Assembly: GCF_014199335.1 (NCBI RefSeq)
Contig: NZ_JACIJI010000001.1
Location: 930,001-994,000, forward strand
Direction: 5' to 3'
Origin: Stakelama sediminis
GTDB lineage: Bacteria; Pseudomonadota; Alphaproteobacteria; Sphingomonadales; Sphingomonadaceae
DNA: 64,000 nucleotides
Shown here: one piece after another, positions 1 through 10,571 of the stretch
Layout: the number at the start of each line of letters is the position of its first letter
How positions within the stretch are numbered: the first letter of the stretch is position 1
The notes under the pieces: model-generated
Told to the model about the DNA's origin: nothing
The model's input: only the letters and a program-made list of their open reading frames with translations
Databases searched by the model: none
Position numbers and translations under genes: made by a program

Positions 1-6
1 CCCTTA

Positions 7-948
7 TCAGCCGCGTTCGGGCGGTACCGCCGCGCGCGACAGGCGGTCGTTAATGGCCGCACCGACCCCCGCCATCGGCACCGGTGCCACCGCAATCGCT
101 TGCCCCGACGACGCATCGGCGCGGTGGAGACAGTCGAACAGCCGCGCCGCCGCTTCCATCGCGTCGCCCGACGCCGACAGCGTATCGTTCCCGCGCACAT
201 CGCCGAACCCGATCAGCCACTCCCCGACGCGCGCCGCCATCGCATTCAGCCGCACCGGCTTTACCGGCGCATAATGGCTGGCAAGCTGGCCCGGTGCACT
301 GATCCCGCCACCCGCGCCCTGCAATGGCTCCCCCAGCACAGCCTCGATCGCCTCCGCCGTAACCGGACCGGGACGCAGCAGGCGCGGCGGCGGTCCCGGC
401 GCAACGATGGTCGATTCCAGCCCGCGTTCCGTCGGCCCGTCGTCGAGGATCAGGGAAATATGCCCGTTCAGGCTGGCAACGACATGCTCGGCCCGCGTCG
501 GGCTGATCGACCCGCTGGCATTGGCGGACGGCGCGGCGAGCGGCTTGCCCGTCGCCCGGATCAACCCCTGCATCGCGCGGTGCGCCGGACAACGGATCGC
601 GACCGTCGGCAGGCCTGCCGTCACCAAGCTGGCCACCGGCGCCCCCTCTGCCAGCGGCACCACCAGCGTCAGCGGCCCCGGCCACCAGCGTTCGACGAGC
701 GCCAGCGCCGCATCGTTGAACTCCCCGATCGCTTGCGCCATCGCCAAGTCGGCGACATGCACGATCAGCGGGTTGAAACTCGGTCGCCCCTTGGCCGCAT
801 AGATGCCCGCCACCGCGCGCGAATCGGTGGCGTCGGCGGCCAGCCCGTACACTGTCTCGGTCGGTACCGCGACGCATCCGCCCGCCGCGATCACATGCGC
901 GGCCTCCACCAGTCCGGCCTCGCCGTAGGGTAAGGTTCGCGTGAGCAT
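7..948 (-). CDS. L-threonylcarbamoyladenylate synthase (Sua5/TsaC family)
   Basis: This 313-aa protein should make threonylcarbamoyl-AMP from threonine, bicarbonate and ATP, the first step of the t6A37 modification of ANN-decoding tRNAs. The N-terminal YrdC domain is recognisable by PTETVYGLAADA at about residues 29-40, KGRPSFNPL near 53-61, and the later SANASGSISPT and ESTIV segments. The length and C-terminal extension (about residues 200-313) fit the longer Sua5 form rather than short TsaC. The frame is open further upstream, to 1062, but that would overlap the divergent gene starting at 1015 and adds no family sequence. The ATG at 948 gives the usual start just before the YrdC fold. The family call is firm; Sua5 versus TsaC naming is a matter of domain content. 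Confidence 0.9.
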   Translation of the reverse strand: MLTRTLPYGEAGLVEAAHVIAAGGCVAVPTETVYGLAADATDSRAVAGIYAAKGRPSFNPLIVHVADLAMAQAIGEFNDAALALVERWWPGPLTLVVPLAEGAPVASLVTAGLPTVAIRCPAHRAMQGLIRATGKPLAAPSANASGSISPTRAEHVVASLNGHISLILDDGPTERGLESTIVAPGPPPRLLRPGPVTAEAIEAVLGEPLQGAGGGISAPGQLASHYAPVKPVRLNAMAARVGEWLIGFGDVRGNDTLSASGDAMEAAARLFDCLHRADASSGQAIAVAPVPMAGVGAAINDRLSRAAVPPERG

Positions 949-1014
949 CGGGGCATTTGAATCGGGCACGAAAGCGGGGCTATAGCCAGTTCGGAAAAGG
1001 CACAAGAGAGGATC

Positions 1015-2736
1015 ATGGACTTTACCGCCCCCGTCACCGAACAGCGTTTCGTACTCGATCATATCGCCCGTCTCGACACGCTTGCCGACACACCGCGTTT
1101 CGCCGCCGCCTCGCCCGATCTGGTGGATGCCGTACTGGAAGGAATCGGCCAGTTCGCCGCCGGCGAATGGGCGCCGCTCGACCGTATCGGCGACACGGTG
1201 GGCGCGCGCTGGACCGAAGACGGTGTGGTGATGCCCGACGGCTTCCGCGCCGCCTATCAGGCGTATGTCGAAGGCGGTTGGGGTACGATAGGCTCACCGG
1301 AAGCATTCGGCGGACAGGGCCTGCCCTTCGTGCTGGCGACTGCCGTGCTGGATACGCTGGGGTCCGCCAATATGGCCTTTGCACTGGCACCGACGCTGAC
1401 CGTGGGCGCAATCGAGGCGCTCACCCATCACGGCACGCCGGAGCAGCAGGCGGCGTACCTGCCGAAACTCTCGACCGGAGAATGGACCGGCACGATGAAC
1501 CTGACCGAGCCGCAGGCAGGCTCCGATGTCGGCGCGCTCAAGACGAAGGCGGAGCCGCGCGACGACGGGCGCTGGTCGATCCGGGGCACGAAGATCTTCA
1601 TCTCCTTCGGTGATCACGACATGACGGACAATATCGTCCATCTGGTGCTCGCGCGCACTCCCGGCGCACCGGAAGGTACGAAGGGGCTGTCACTGTTCCT
1701 GGTGCCCAAATACCGCCTCGACGCCGACGGCAATCCCGGCGACATCAACGATGTTCGCGTGGTGTCGATCGAGCACAAGATGGGACTGCACGGCTCTCCC
1801 ACCTGCGTGCTGAGCTTCGGCGACCATGGCGATTGCATCGGCGAACTGATCGGCGCGGAAGGCGGCGGCATCGCGGCGATGTTTACGATGATGAACAATG
1901 CCCGCCTCAATGTTGGACTACAGGGGGTGCAGACCGCCGAACGCGCAACGCAGCGCGCCGTCGCCTATGCCCGCGAACGTATCCAGTCGGCGCGCGCCGG
2001 ATCGGGTAGCCGGGAACCGGTGGCGATCATCGAACATCCCGATGTCCGGCGGATGCTGATGCGCATGAAGGCTCAGACCATGGCTGCACGCGCCCTGCTC
2101 TATTACGCTGCGTCGCAGGTCGATCATGCCAATCTGGGCGATACGGAGGCGAAGAAGCGGCTCGACCTGCTGACTCCGCTGGCGAAGGCGCACGGCACCG
2201 ATCTGGGCGCCGAAGTCGCCGACATCGCTATTCAGGTGCATGGCGGCATGGGCTATATCGAGGAAACGGGCGCCGCCCAGCATTTCCGCGATGTACGCGT
2301 CACCCGCATCTATGAAGGCACCAATGGCATTCAGGCCGCCGATCTGGTCGGGCGCAAATTGTCGATGGACAATGGCGCAACGCTCACCTCGCTGCTTGCC
2401 GATATGCGCGGTGAGGCGCAGGGCGAGGCGCTTCTGACGCTGATAGATGCTTGCGAAGACGTGGCTCGCAATCTGCTCGCCAGCGATATCGAGGATCGAC
2501 TGGCGGCCAGCAGCCCGTTCCTGACCATGCTGTCGGTCGCGACCTGCGGCTGGCTGCTGGAACGAGAGGGGCGGATTGCGGCCGAACTGCCGGATTCGCC
2601 CTTTGTCGCAATGAAACGCGCCGCAACGCGCTTCTATGGCGAACAGATCGTGCCGGAGGCGCTTGGTCTCAAGGCCGCAGCAATGGCACCGGCGGCACCG
2701 CTCTATGCGGTGGAGCCGGAAACATTCGCCGCATAA
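1015..2736 (+). CDS. Long-form acyl-CoA dehydrogenase (DmdC-like)
   Basis: This 573-aa FAD enzyme belongs to the longer acyl-CoA dehydrogenase group with an extra N-terminal lead and a C-terminal helical extension, as in 3-methylmercaptopropionyl-CoA dehydrogenase (DmdC) and related fatty-acyl enzymes. Visible landmarks are the middle-domain FAD/substrate segment MNLTEPQAGSDVGAL at about residues 161-175, the QVHGGMGYIEE segment near 407, and RIYEGTNGIQ near 431-440, which carries the catalytic glutamate of this subgroup. The ATG at 1015 follows a good ribosome binding site (AAGAGAGG, 3-4 nt away). Electrons would pass to the ETF encoded at 26595-28270, but the genes are not linked. The physiological acyl-CoA cannot be read from sequence. 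Confidence 0.9.
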   Translation: MDFTAPVTEQRFVLDHIARLDTLADTPRFAAASPDLVDAVLEGIGQFAAGEWAPLDRIGDTVGARWTEDGVVMPDGFRAAYQAYVEGGWGTIGSPEAFGGQGLPFVLATAVLDTLGSANMAFALAPTLTVGAIEALTHHGTPEQQAAYLPKLSTGEWTGTMNLTEPQAGSDVGALKTKAEPRDDGRWSIRGTKIFISFGDHDMTDNIVHLVLARTPGAPEGTKGLSLFLVPKYRLDADGNPGDINDVRVVSIEHKMGLHGSPTCVLSFGDHGDCIGELIGAEGGGIAAMFTMMNNARLNVGLQGVQTAERATQRAVAYARERIQSARAGSGSREPVAIIEHPDVRRMLMRMKAQTMAARALLYYAASQVDHANLGDTEAKKRLDLLTPLAKAHGTDLGAEVADIAIQVHGGMGYIEETGAAQHFRDVRVTRIYEGTNGIQAADLVGRKLSMDNGATLTSLLADMRGEAQGEALLTLIDACEDVARNLLASDIEDRLAASSPFLTMLSVATCGWLLEREGRIAAELPDSPFVAMKRAATRFYGEQIVPEALGLKAAAMAPAAPLYAVEPETFAA

Positions 2737-2739
2737 GGT

Positions 2740-2973
2740 TTACGCGGCGAGCGGCTCCACCTGCTTGCCGCCATGACTGCGGAACAGGCCGAAGCCGCGC
2801 ACCCCACCGCCATTGATCGGCAGCGCGGTGGCGCAGAATGCGCATTCCGCAGTGGTGCGTCCGATCACCCATTGGGTGTTGCCGCAACCGGGGCAATGAT
2901 TGACCTCATGCATGCGATAGCCGACGCGATATCCGGTTCGACCGGGGACGACGGGCTGCTTGAACTGGTACAT
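2740..2973 (-). CDS. Small zinc-ribbon protein, function unknown
   Basis: The 77-aa product has two Cys-x2-Cys knuckles, CPGC at about residues 27-30 and CAFC near 44-47, which predict a single zinc-ribbon fold. No signal peptide or membrane segment is seen. The ATG at 2973 is preceded by AGGGAG seven bases away; a longer reading to 3102 has no support. A plausible promoter lies at 3030-3058. The gene is convergent with the acyl-CoA dehydrogenase, whose stop is only four bases away. I recognise the protein only as a zinc-ribbon small protein and propose no function. Confidence 0.72.
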   Translation of the reverse strand: MYQFKQPVVPGRTGYRVGYRMHEVNHCPGCGNTQWVIGRTTAECAFCATALPINGGGVRGFGLFRSHGGKQVEPLAA

Positions 2974-3288
2974 GTCCACACTCCCTGACTTGTGAAGAGA
3001 AAAAGCGCGCGACGACCCGTTTTGTTCCGACGATAAGCTGCTACAGCCGGTCCGACAAGGCACACTGTTGCTGCAATGCAACGGTATTTTACCACTTGTC
3101 AAAGGGCCGAATCGCCGGGGTCGGCGGCTTTTTCAGATGCGGGAAAAAGGGCGGCCTAAGCCCTATTGGTCACGCTCGGCGAGACCGGAGACGGTCCAGC
3201 CATCAGTACGCCTTATGGCATAATCCCTATGAAGGATGCCGTACTGTCCAAAAGATAGTTGCGTATGATTACAAATCGTATCCCGCGT
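2974..3288. other. Gene-free interval between two minus-strand genes
   Basis: No convincing gene lies in these 315 bases. The interval contains the likely promoter of the zinc-ribbon gene and an inverted repeat (CAGTACG at 3204-3210, CGTACTG at 3240-3246) downstream of the GntR gene. I checked it for a riboswitch or small RNA and found no consensus I could name. Confidence 0.5.
3030..3058 (-). promoter_or_regulatory. Candidate sigma-70 promoter of the zinc-ribbon gene
   Basis: On the minus strand TTGTCG (3053-3058) is followed after 17 bases by TATCGT (3030-3035), about 57 bases before the zinc-ribbon start codon. The spacing is ideal and both boxes are close to consensus. It was found by eye only. 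Confidence 0.35.
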
Positions 3289-3645
3289 TCAGGCGGTTTC
3301 GCAATCCAGCAATTCGGCCGTGTTAAGACCCAGCAAGGCAATATGTTCGCACACGCGCGGCCAATACCCGGTGAGGAAGCGCTCGCGCTCCGCCACCCGC
3401 AGTCGTTCCACTGCGCCGGGCAGCACGAACATGCCGACGCCGCGGCGCACCTCGACATAACCGTCGTCCTGAAAGCTTTGATAGGCCTTGGCGACGGTCA
3501 GCGGATTGGCGCCCTGTTCAGCCGCAAACGCGCGTACCGAGGGAAGCTGATCGCCAGCGCCATATTCCCCGCGAAGGATCGCTGCCGCGACGATCGCCCT
3601 CAGCCGCAGGTAAACCGGGCCGTCCTCATGCTCCAGTGCCGTCAT
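3289..3645 (-). CDS. GntR-family regulator, short YtrA-type
   Basis: This 118-aa protein is almost entirely a winged-helix GntR DNA-binding domain: PVYLRLRAIVAAAILRGEY at residues 10-28, DQLPSVRAFAAEQGANPLT near 32-50 as the recognition region, and the wing DDGYVEVRRGVGMFV near 59-73. The C-terminal tail of about 40 residues is too short for a FadR- or HutC-type ligand domain, which puts it in the YtrA group. YtrA regulators usually sit beside an ABC transporter they control. None is adjacent here, so the target is unclear; the neighbours are a nitroreductase upstream and the zinc-ribbon gene downstream, all on the same strand. Confidence 0.88.
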   Translation of the reverse strand: MTALEHEDGPVYLRLRAIVAAAILRGEYGAGDQLPSVRAFAAEQGANPLTVAKAYQSFQDDGYVEVRRGVGMFVLPGAVERLRVAERERFLTGYWPRVCEHIALLGLNTAELLDCETA

Positions 3646-3682
3646 GCTGCTTTAATACAGCAACCACGTAAAAAAGCCAGCC

Positions 3683-4264
3683 CTATTCGTCCCATACGCT
3701 CAACACCTGATCCAGTTCGGGACGCGGGCGTTCGGACAGTTCCTTGCCGGGCGTGCCGAGGAATATGAAACCGGCGATCCGCTCGGGCGCAGCGCCGAAC
3801 GCGTCGCGCACCCGGTCGTCGAACGCGGCCCAGCCGGTCAGCCAGCCACCCGCATAGCCCATGGCGTGTGCGGCATGGAGCAGGTTCATACACGCGGCGC
3901 CTGCCGATAATTCCTGCTCCCATAAGGGAGTTTTGCTCTCCGTCCGGGGAGAATAAAGCACCACGACCAGCGCGGGTGCCTGATGGGCAAACTGTTCCGC
4001 CGCTTCCAGCTCCAGCCTTCCGGCATCAGGTTTCCCGGCCAGATACGCGCTCTTCAACAGTTCGGCCAGCGCTGCGCGGCGGTCGTCCGGGACGATCACG
4101 AACCGCCAGGGCGCCAGTTTACCGTGATCGGGAGTCCGGCCGGCGACGGCAACCATCGAACGCAGTGCATCCATGTCAGGGCCAGGCGCAATAAGGTCGC
4201 GCGGCTTGCCCGAACGACGGGTTGAAAGCAGCGAAAGCGGGGTGGTGCGGTCGTTGAACGTCAT
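3683..4264 (-). CDS. Nitroreductase-family protein (YdjA-like)
   Basis: The 193-aa product is a compact FMN-dependent nitroreductase-fold protein. Family features are the N-terminal RRSGK at about residues 16-20, RTPDHGKLAPWRFVIV near 43-58, and AAHAMGYAGGWLTGW near 130-144 followed by FIFLGTP. The pattern resembles the YdjA subgroup, which reduces nitroaromatics or quinones with NAD(P)H and has a short sequence. It ends about 40 bases before the GntR gene on the same strand, so the two could be cotranscribed. Substrate is unknown. Confidence 0.85.
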   Translation of the reverse strand: MTFNDRTTPLSLLSTRRSGKPRDLIAPGPDMDALRSMVAVAGRTPDHGKLAPWRFVIVPDDRRAALAELLKSAYLAGKPDAGRLELEAAEQFAHQAPALVVVLYSPRTESKTPLWEQELSAGAACMNLLHAAHAMGYAGGWLTGWAAFDDRVRDAFGAAPERIAGFIFLGTPGKELSERPRPELDQVLSVWDE

Positions 4265-4397
4265 GCGGCGCGATGTAGGTCGTCATCCGCAAAGTAACAA
4301 TGCGCTTGGCAAGCCGGTTTCTGTCGTTACGTTCCCCCGTCATGAAACGCCCCGCAGATGCGACGGGCGACAAGAGAATTGCAAAAGGGTTTTGCCG

Positions 4398-6020
4398 GTG
4401 AGTTTCAACGACATGATTTTGGTGGGAGGGATCGCGGTACTCGTGCTCTTCCTGCTGGGCGGCGCCTATGCCGTCACCCGACCGCAACCGGAATTTCTGG
4501 GCCATCCCAAGGGACTGTACGTCCTGTTCTTCGCGGAGATGTGGGAGCGTTTTTCCTATTACGGGATGCGCGCGCTGCTGATCTTCTATCTGACGATGCA
4601 CTGGAAATTCACCGACGCAAAGGCGACGCTGATCTACGGCGCCTATACCTCACTGGTCTATATTACGCCGGTTCTGGGCGGCTATCTTGCCGATAAATGG
4701 CTTGGTCAGCGCAAGGCGGTGCTGTTCGGCGCGATCATTCTTACCGGCGGCCATTTCCTGATGGCGTTCGAAGGAACCGGCGGACAGGGCGATGCGACGA
4801 TCAACATCTTCTGGCTGGCGCTGTCCTTCATCATCGTCGGTTCGGGCTTCCTGAAGGCCAATATCTCGGTGATCGTCGGCCAGCTTTATCCGCGCACCGA
4901 TGTGCGCCGTGACGGTGCATACACCATCTTCTACATGGGGATTAACGTCGGTGCGGCGGTCGGTACGATCATCGCCGGCTGGCTGGGTCAGCAATGGGGC
5001 TGGAGCTGGGGCTTCGGCGCGGCCGGTGTCGGCATGTTGCTGGGCCTGATCGTGTTCGTCGTGTTCCGGCCGCTGCTGCTGGGTCAGGGCGAATCCCCCG
5101 ATCCCGTTGCGCTGGCAAAGCCGGTGGCGGGCATCAAGCTGGAATGGCTGATCTATATCGCGGGCATCGCCTCGATCGCGATCATCTGGGCCTTGATCCA
5201 GTATCAGGACGTGATCGGCTGGCTGATGCTGGTGTGCGGCGTCATCCTGCTCGGCTATATGCTGATAGAGGCATTCCGGCTGGATGCGCATTCGCGCGAT
5301 CGTATCTTCGCGATCATCTTCCTGATCCTGTTGCAACCGGTCTTCTGGGGCCTGTTCGAACAGGCGGGCGGTTCGCTCAGCCTGTTCACCGACCGCTATG
5401 TCGACCGGGCGGGCATCGACGCTTCATTGTTCCAGTCGGTCAACCCGATCTACATCATCATCTTCGGCCCTCTGATGGCGATGCTGTGGACGAAGCTGGG
5501 CAAGCGCGGACTCGAACCCTCCACACCTGCCAAGTTCGGTATCGGCCTGGTGCTGCTGGGTCTGGGCTTCCTGGTGCTCAACTGGGGGGCGCATGGCGCG
5601 GGCATGATGGTGGCGACGCCGGTGCTGTTCATCTTCCTCATCTATCTGTTCCACACGATCGGCGAACTGTCGCTGTCGCCGGTGGGGCTGAGCGCGATGA
5701 ACCGGCTGTCGCCCAAACATATGGCCAGCCTCATCATGGCGGCGTGGTTCTTTGGCACCGCGGGCGGCAATTTCGTCGCGGGCAAGATCGGTGAAGCCAC
5801 CGGCAGCGATGGGGGCGAGGCGACCAAACAATCGATCCTCGCCATTTACTCCGATATCGGCTGGATCACGGTCGCTATCGGCGTGTTCGTGATGGTGATC
5901 GCACCGCTGGTGAAGAAACTGTCGCATCTCGACACGCTTCGGGACGATCCGCTGGCCGGACAAGGCGAGCTTGCCGAGCCGGAGGCCGCAGGCTTCAACA
6001 CCAGCACGGAAACGCGCTGA
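4398..6020 (+). CDS. POT-family proton-coupled oligopeptide transporter
   Basis: This 540-aa inner-membrane protein is a PTR2/POT carrier importing di- and tripeptides with protons. The ExxER motif that couples protons is present as AEMWERFSYYGMRA at about residues 47-60, and the second PTR2 signature appears as FYMGINVGAAVG near 176-187. About fourteen hydrophobic segments are evident, as in bacterial POTs with the two extra helices. I start it at the GTG at 4398, which has AAAGGG seven bases upstream; the ATG at 4413 is an alternative. The frame stays open to 4173, but that part overlaps the divergent nitroreductase and looks non-coding. Confidence 0.9.
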   Translation: MSFNDMILVGGIAVLVLFLLGGAYAVTRPQPEFLGHPKGLYVLFFAEMWERFSYYGMRALLIFYLTMHWKFTDAKATLIYGAYTSLVYITPVLGGYLADKWLGQRKAVLFGAIILTGGHFLMAFEGTGGQGDATINIFWLALSFIIVGSGFLKANISVIVGQLYPRTDVRRDGAYTIFYMGINVGAAVGTIIAGWLGQQWGWSWGFGAAGVGMLLGLIVFVVFRPLLLGQGESPDPVALAKPVAGIKLEWLIYIAGIASIAIIWALIQYQDVIGWLMLVCGVILLGYMLIEAFRLDAHSRDRIFAIIFLILLQPVFWGLFEQAGGSLSLFTDRYVDRAGIDASLFQSVNPIYIIIFGPLMAMLWTKLGKRGLEPSTPAKFGIGLVLLGLGFLVLNWGAHGAGMMVATPVLFIFLIYLFHTIGELSLSPVGLSAMNRLSPKHMASLIMAAWFFGTAGGNFVAGKIGEATGSDGGEATKQSILAIYSDIGWITVAIGVFVMVIAPLVKKLSHLDTLRDDPLAGQGELAEPEAAGFNTSTETR

Positions 6021-6045
6021 TCCGAGCCGCTGAAGGGAGGAGGAA

Positions 6046-6741
6046 ATGTTCAACCTGATACTGGCGTGCGCCGCCTTTGTCGGAACGCATTTCCTCCTCT
6101 CCCATCCGCTGCGCGCGACGCTGGTCGCTCGGATGGGTGAGCGCGGCTTTCTGGGGCTTTATTCGCTCATATCCTTCATCACACTGGGCTGGATGGTGGT
6201 CGCCTATCGCGCCGTGCCGATGCAGCCCTATTACTGGCATGTCGGTACCGCCTTATGGGCGCTGGCGACGCTCATCATGCTGGTGGCGAGCATTCTGCTG
6301 GTCGGGTCGCTGATCGGGAACCCTGCCCTGCCCGACCCGACGCCGAAGACGACCAGCCGCCCACCCGCACCGCGCGGCGTGTTCGCGGTTACCCGGCATC
6401 CGATGCTGTGGTCCTTCGCACTGTGGTCGCTCGCCCATATTCTGGTGCTGCCGATTGCGTCCAACATCGTGCTGGCGCTCGCCATCGCCATCCTGTCGCT
6501 GGTCGGCGCGGCGTTGCAGGACCGCAAGAAAGAGCGGTTGGAACCGCGCTTTTGGGAACGCTGGGAAGGCGTTACCTCTTTCTGGCCCTTCGTTGCCTTG
6601 CGGGAAGGCCGCGCGCAATGGGCCGCCGCCTGGCCCGGCACCGGCGTTACGCTGGGCGGCATCGCACTATGGCTGATCGCAAGCTGGGCGCATATGCCGC
6701 TCGCCGGATGGCCCGCCGGAATATGGCGCTGGATCGGTTAA
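6046..6741 (+). CDS. NnrU-family membrane protein
   Basis: The 231-aa protein has six or so hydrophobic segments and the NnrU hallmark RGVFAVTRHPMLWSFALW near residues 109-126, which is shared with isoprenylcysteine methyltransferase-like membrane proteins. NnrU was named from denitrification loci, where it is linked to nitric oxide and nitrite metabolism, but many NnrU homologues occur without denitrification genes and their reaction is unproven. A strong ribosome binding site (GGGAGGAGG) precedes the ATG, 25 bases after the peptide-transporter stop, so the two genes may be cotranscribed. Confidence 0.85.
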   Translation: MFNLILACAAFVGTHFLLSHPLRATLVARMGERGFLGLYSLISFITLGWMVVAYRAVPMQPYYWHVGTALWALATLIMLVASILLVGSLIGNPALPDPTPKTTSRPPAPRGVFAVTRHPMLWSFALWSLAHILVLPIASNIVLALAIAILSLVGAALQDRKKERLEPRFWERWEGVTSFWPFVALREGRAQWAAAWPGTGVTLGGIALWLIASWAHMPLAGWPAGIWRWIG

Positions 6742-6744
6742 AGC

Positions 6745-6936
6745 CTATTCGCGGGCGATGGCGGTGACTTCCAGCACCGCCCCCATCATCTCACCCGACA
6801 GGCGCACCCGCTTTTCGACATGATCGACCGGCGTACGCGCCAGCCGCAGCGGCAAACGCCCGCCATCATCGCGCTTGAGCACAAAGCCGCCGCCATCGCG
6901 GGTCAGCGTGCCGGTCACGGTGACGTGATCTTTCAT
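6745..6936 (-). CDS. Small DUF5818-like protein
   Basis: This 63-aa protein (from the ATG at 6936) reads as a small beta-rich domain: VTVTGTLTRDGGGFVLKRDD near the start, then LPLRL and a VRLSGEMMGAVLEVTAI end. It resembles short sphingomonad proteins grouped as DUF5818, which have no known function. An in-frame TTG at 6951 would add five residues. Ribosome binding is weak. It is convergent with NnrU and lies 61 bases downstream of acsA on the same strand. Confidence 0.55.
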   Translation of the reverse strand: MKDHVTVTGTLTRDGGGFVLKRDDGGRLPLRLARTPVDHVEKRVRLSGEMMGAVLEVTAIARE

Positions 6937-6997
6937 CTGTTGACCAACCAATCTGCATAAGCGTCAGCCAGCAGCGCGCTATCGACGGCAAGCCGCG

Positions 6998-8938
<1,941 letters not shown>

Positions 8939-9089
8939 AGATGCTCTCCTTGCCCTCTTTTGTGGGGGTATGCCCGGCGACGTGCAAGCCGTGCTCAGAC
9001 ATATGCGGGAAACTTTATTGTGGCGCTGATACAGTTTGCGACAAAAAACTAGTGGACGAATGCCAACCAATTTCGCATTTAAGTGTTCT

Positions 9090-10571
9090 ATGGATGTAAA
9101 ACGGATTTGGGCCGTTAGCGCGCCGGCGATGCTGCTTCTGTCAGGCTGCGCAGTCGGCCCCGACTATCATCCGCAGTCCGGAGCATCGCTGGGCGTCCCG
9201 CAGCAATATTCTGTGGCGGCCGATGAACAGCCGCGCGCGGACCTCACCCATTGGTGGACCAGCTTCAACGATCCCTTGCTGACACAACTTGTCGGCTCGG
9301 CCGAAGCCACCAACCTCGATGTCGCGCAGGCGCTGACCCGATTGCGTCAGGCACGCGAATCGCTGGTACAGTCGCGTGCATCGCTGCTGCCCTCGCTCAG
9401 CGCGTCGGGCACGGTATCGCGCAACCAGAATCTGCGCGGCGGCACCAGCACCTATACCCTGCCCGACGGCACGGTGACATCGATCACCACGGGCAATTCG
9501 ACCAGCTTCTCGATCGGCGCGGACGCCAGCTATCAGGCCGATCTGTTCGGCGGCAACCTGCGCAGCGTGCAGGCGGCGCGCGCCAGCCTGGCCGCCTCGG
9601 GATATAATTATGCCGACGTGCTGATCACCGTACAGGGCGAAATCGCCCGCAACTATATCCTCGCCCGCCTCTATCAGGCGCAGCTCACCAATGCCCGCAA
9701 TGCATTGTCGATTCAGGATGACAATCTCCAGATCGCGCAATGGCGGGTGCAGGCCGGTCTGGTTTCCTCGCTCGATCAGGAACAGGCGCGTCAACAACGC
9801 GCACAGACCGCCGCAACCATCCCGTCGCTGGAAAACAGCTATAATCAGGCGGTATCGCGGCTTGGCGTGCTGACCGGCCAGGCGCCGGGCGCGCTCAAGA
9901 CCGAAATGGAAAAGAAGGAGCCGATTCCGCAAGGACCGTCCGATATCGCGGTCGGCATCCCTGCCGATACGCTGCGCCAGCGCCCCGATGTTCGCGCCGC
10001 CGAACGTGATCTTGCCGCCGCCACCGCGCAGATCGGTGTCGCAAAGGCGCAGCTTTTTCCGCAATTCAATATCGGCGGCAGCATCGATTCCAGCGCCAAT
10101 GCGCTGTCGAGCCTGACCAACATCATCACCGGCCGGCTGTTCGCCACCATTGCCCAGACCATCTTCGACGGCGGTCGTCAGCGTGCGCAGGTGCGGTCGA
10201 ACGAAGCCGCCGCACAGGGCGCGTTTTACAACTATAAACAAACGGTACTCAGCGCGCTGGAAGATGTCGAAAACGGCATCACCGCGCTCGACACCGCCGA
10301 ACAGCGCGAGCGCGATTACACGACTGCCCTGAACGCTGCGAACAACGCCGCGATCCTGTCACGCAGCCAGTATCGCGCGGGCCTGACCGACTTCACCACT
10401 CTCAATCAGGCGGAAAGCGCGTTGCTGAGCGCAGCCAACAGCCTGTCACAGGCGCGTGCCGACCGCGCCAACGCACTGATTCAGCTTTACGGCGCGCTGG
10501 GCGGCGGCTGGCAATCCGATACCGCGCCCACCACGCCGCTTGACCAGACAACAACCAACGGGAAACGCTAA
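9090..10571 (+). CDS. NodT/OprM-type outer-membrane efflux lipoprotein
   Basis: This 493-aa protein is the outer-membrane channel of a tripartite exporter. From the ATG at 9090 it begins with a short lipoprotein signal ending in the lipobox LLSGC with Cys20. Two repeated outer-membrane-efflux domains follow, with typical segments [16 protein letters not shown] near residue 51, [20 protein letters not shown] near 294, and the helical [20 protein letters not shown] near 430. Upstream ATG codons at 9036 and 9060 are possible but would bury the signal peptide. It is the first gene of a four-gene operon, its stop abutting the adaptor's start. Confidence 0.92.
   Translation: MDVKRIWAVSAPAMLLLSGCAVGPDYHPQSGASLGVPQQYSVAADEQPRADLTHWWTSFNDPLLTQLVGSAEATNLDVAQALTRLRQARESLVQSRASLLPSLSASGTVSRNQNLRGGTSTYTLPDGTVTSITTGNSTSFSIGADASYQADLFGGNLRSVQAARASLAASGYNYADVLITVQGEIARNYILARLYQAQLTNARNALSIQDDNLQIAQWRVQAGLVSSLDQEQARQQRAQTAATIPSLENSYNQAVSRLGVLTGQAPGALKTEMEKKEPIPQGPSDIAVGIPADTLRQRPDVRAAERDLAAATAQIGVAKAQLFPQFNIGGSIDSSANALSSLTNIITGRLFATIAQTIFDGGRQRAQVRSNEAAAQGAFYNYKQTVLSALEDVENGITALDTAEQRERDYTTALNAANNAAILSRSQYRAGLTDFTTLNQAESALLSAANSLSQARADRANALIQLYGALGGGWQSDTAPTTPLDQTTTNGKR

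Noticed and set aside
3096..3288. Small RNA or riboswitch in the interval before the zinc-ribbon gene
   Set aside because: Several short dyads are present but none matches a class I can name, and no consistent fold could be built by eye.
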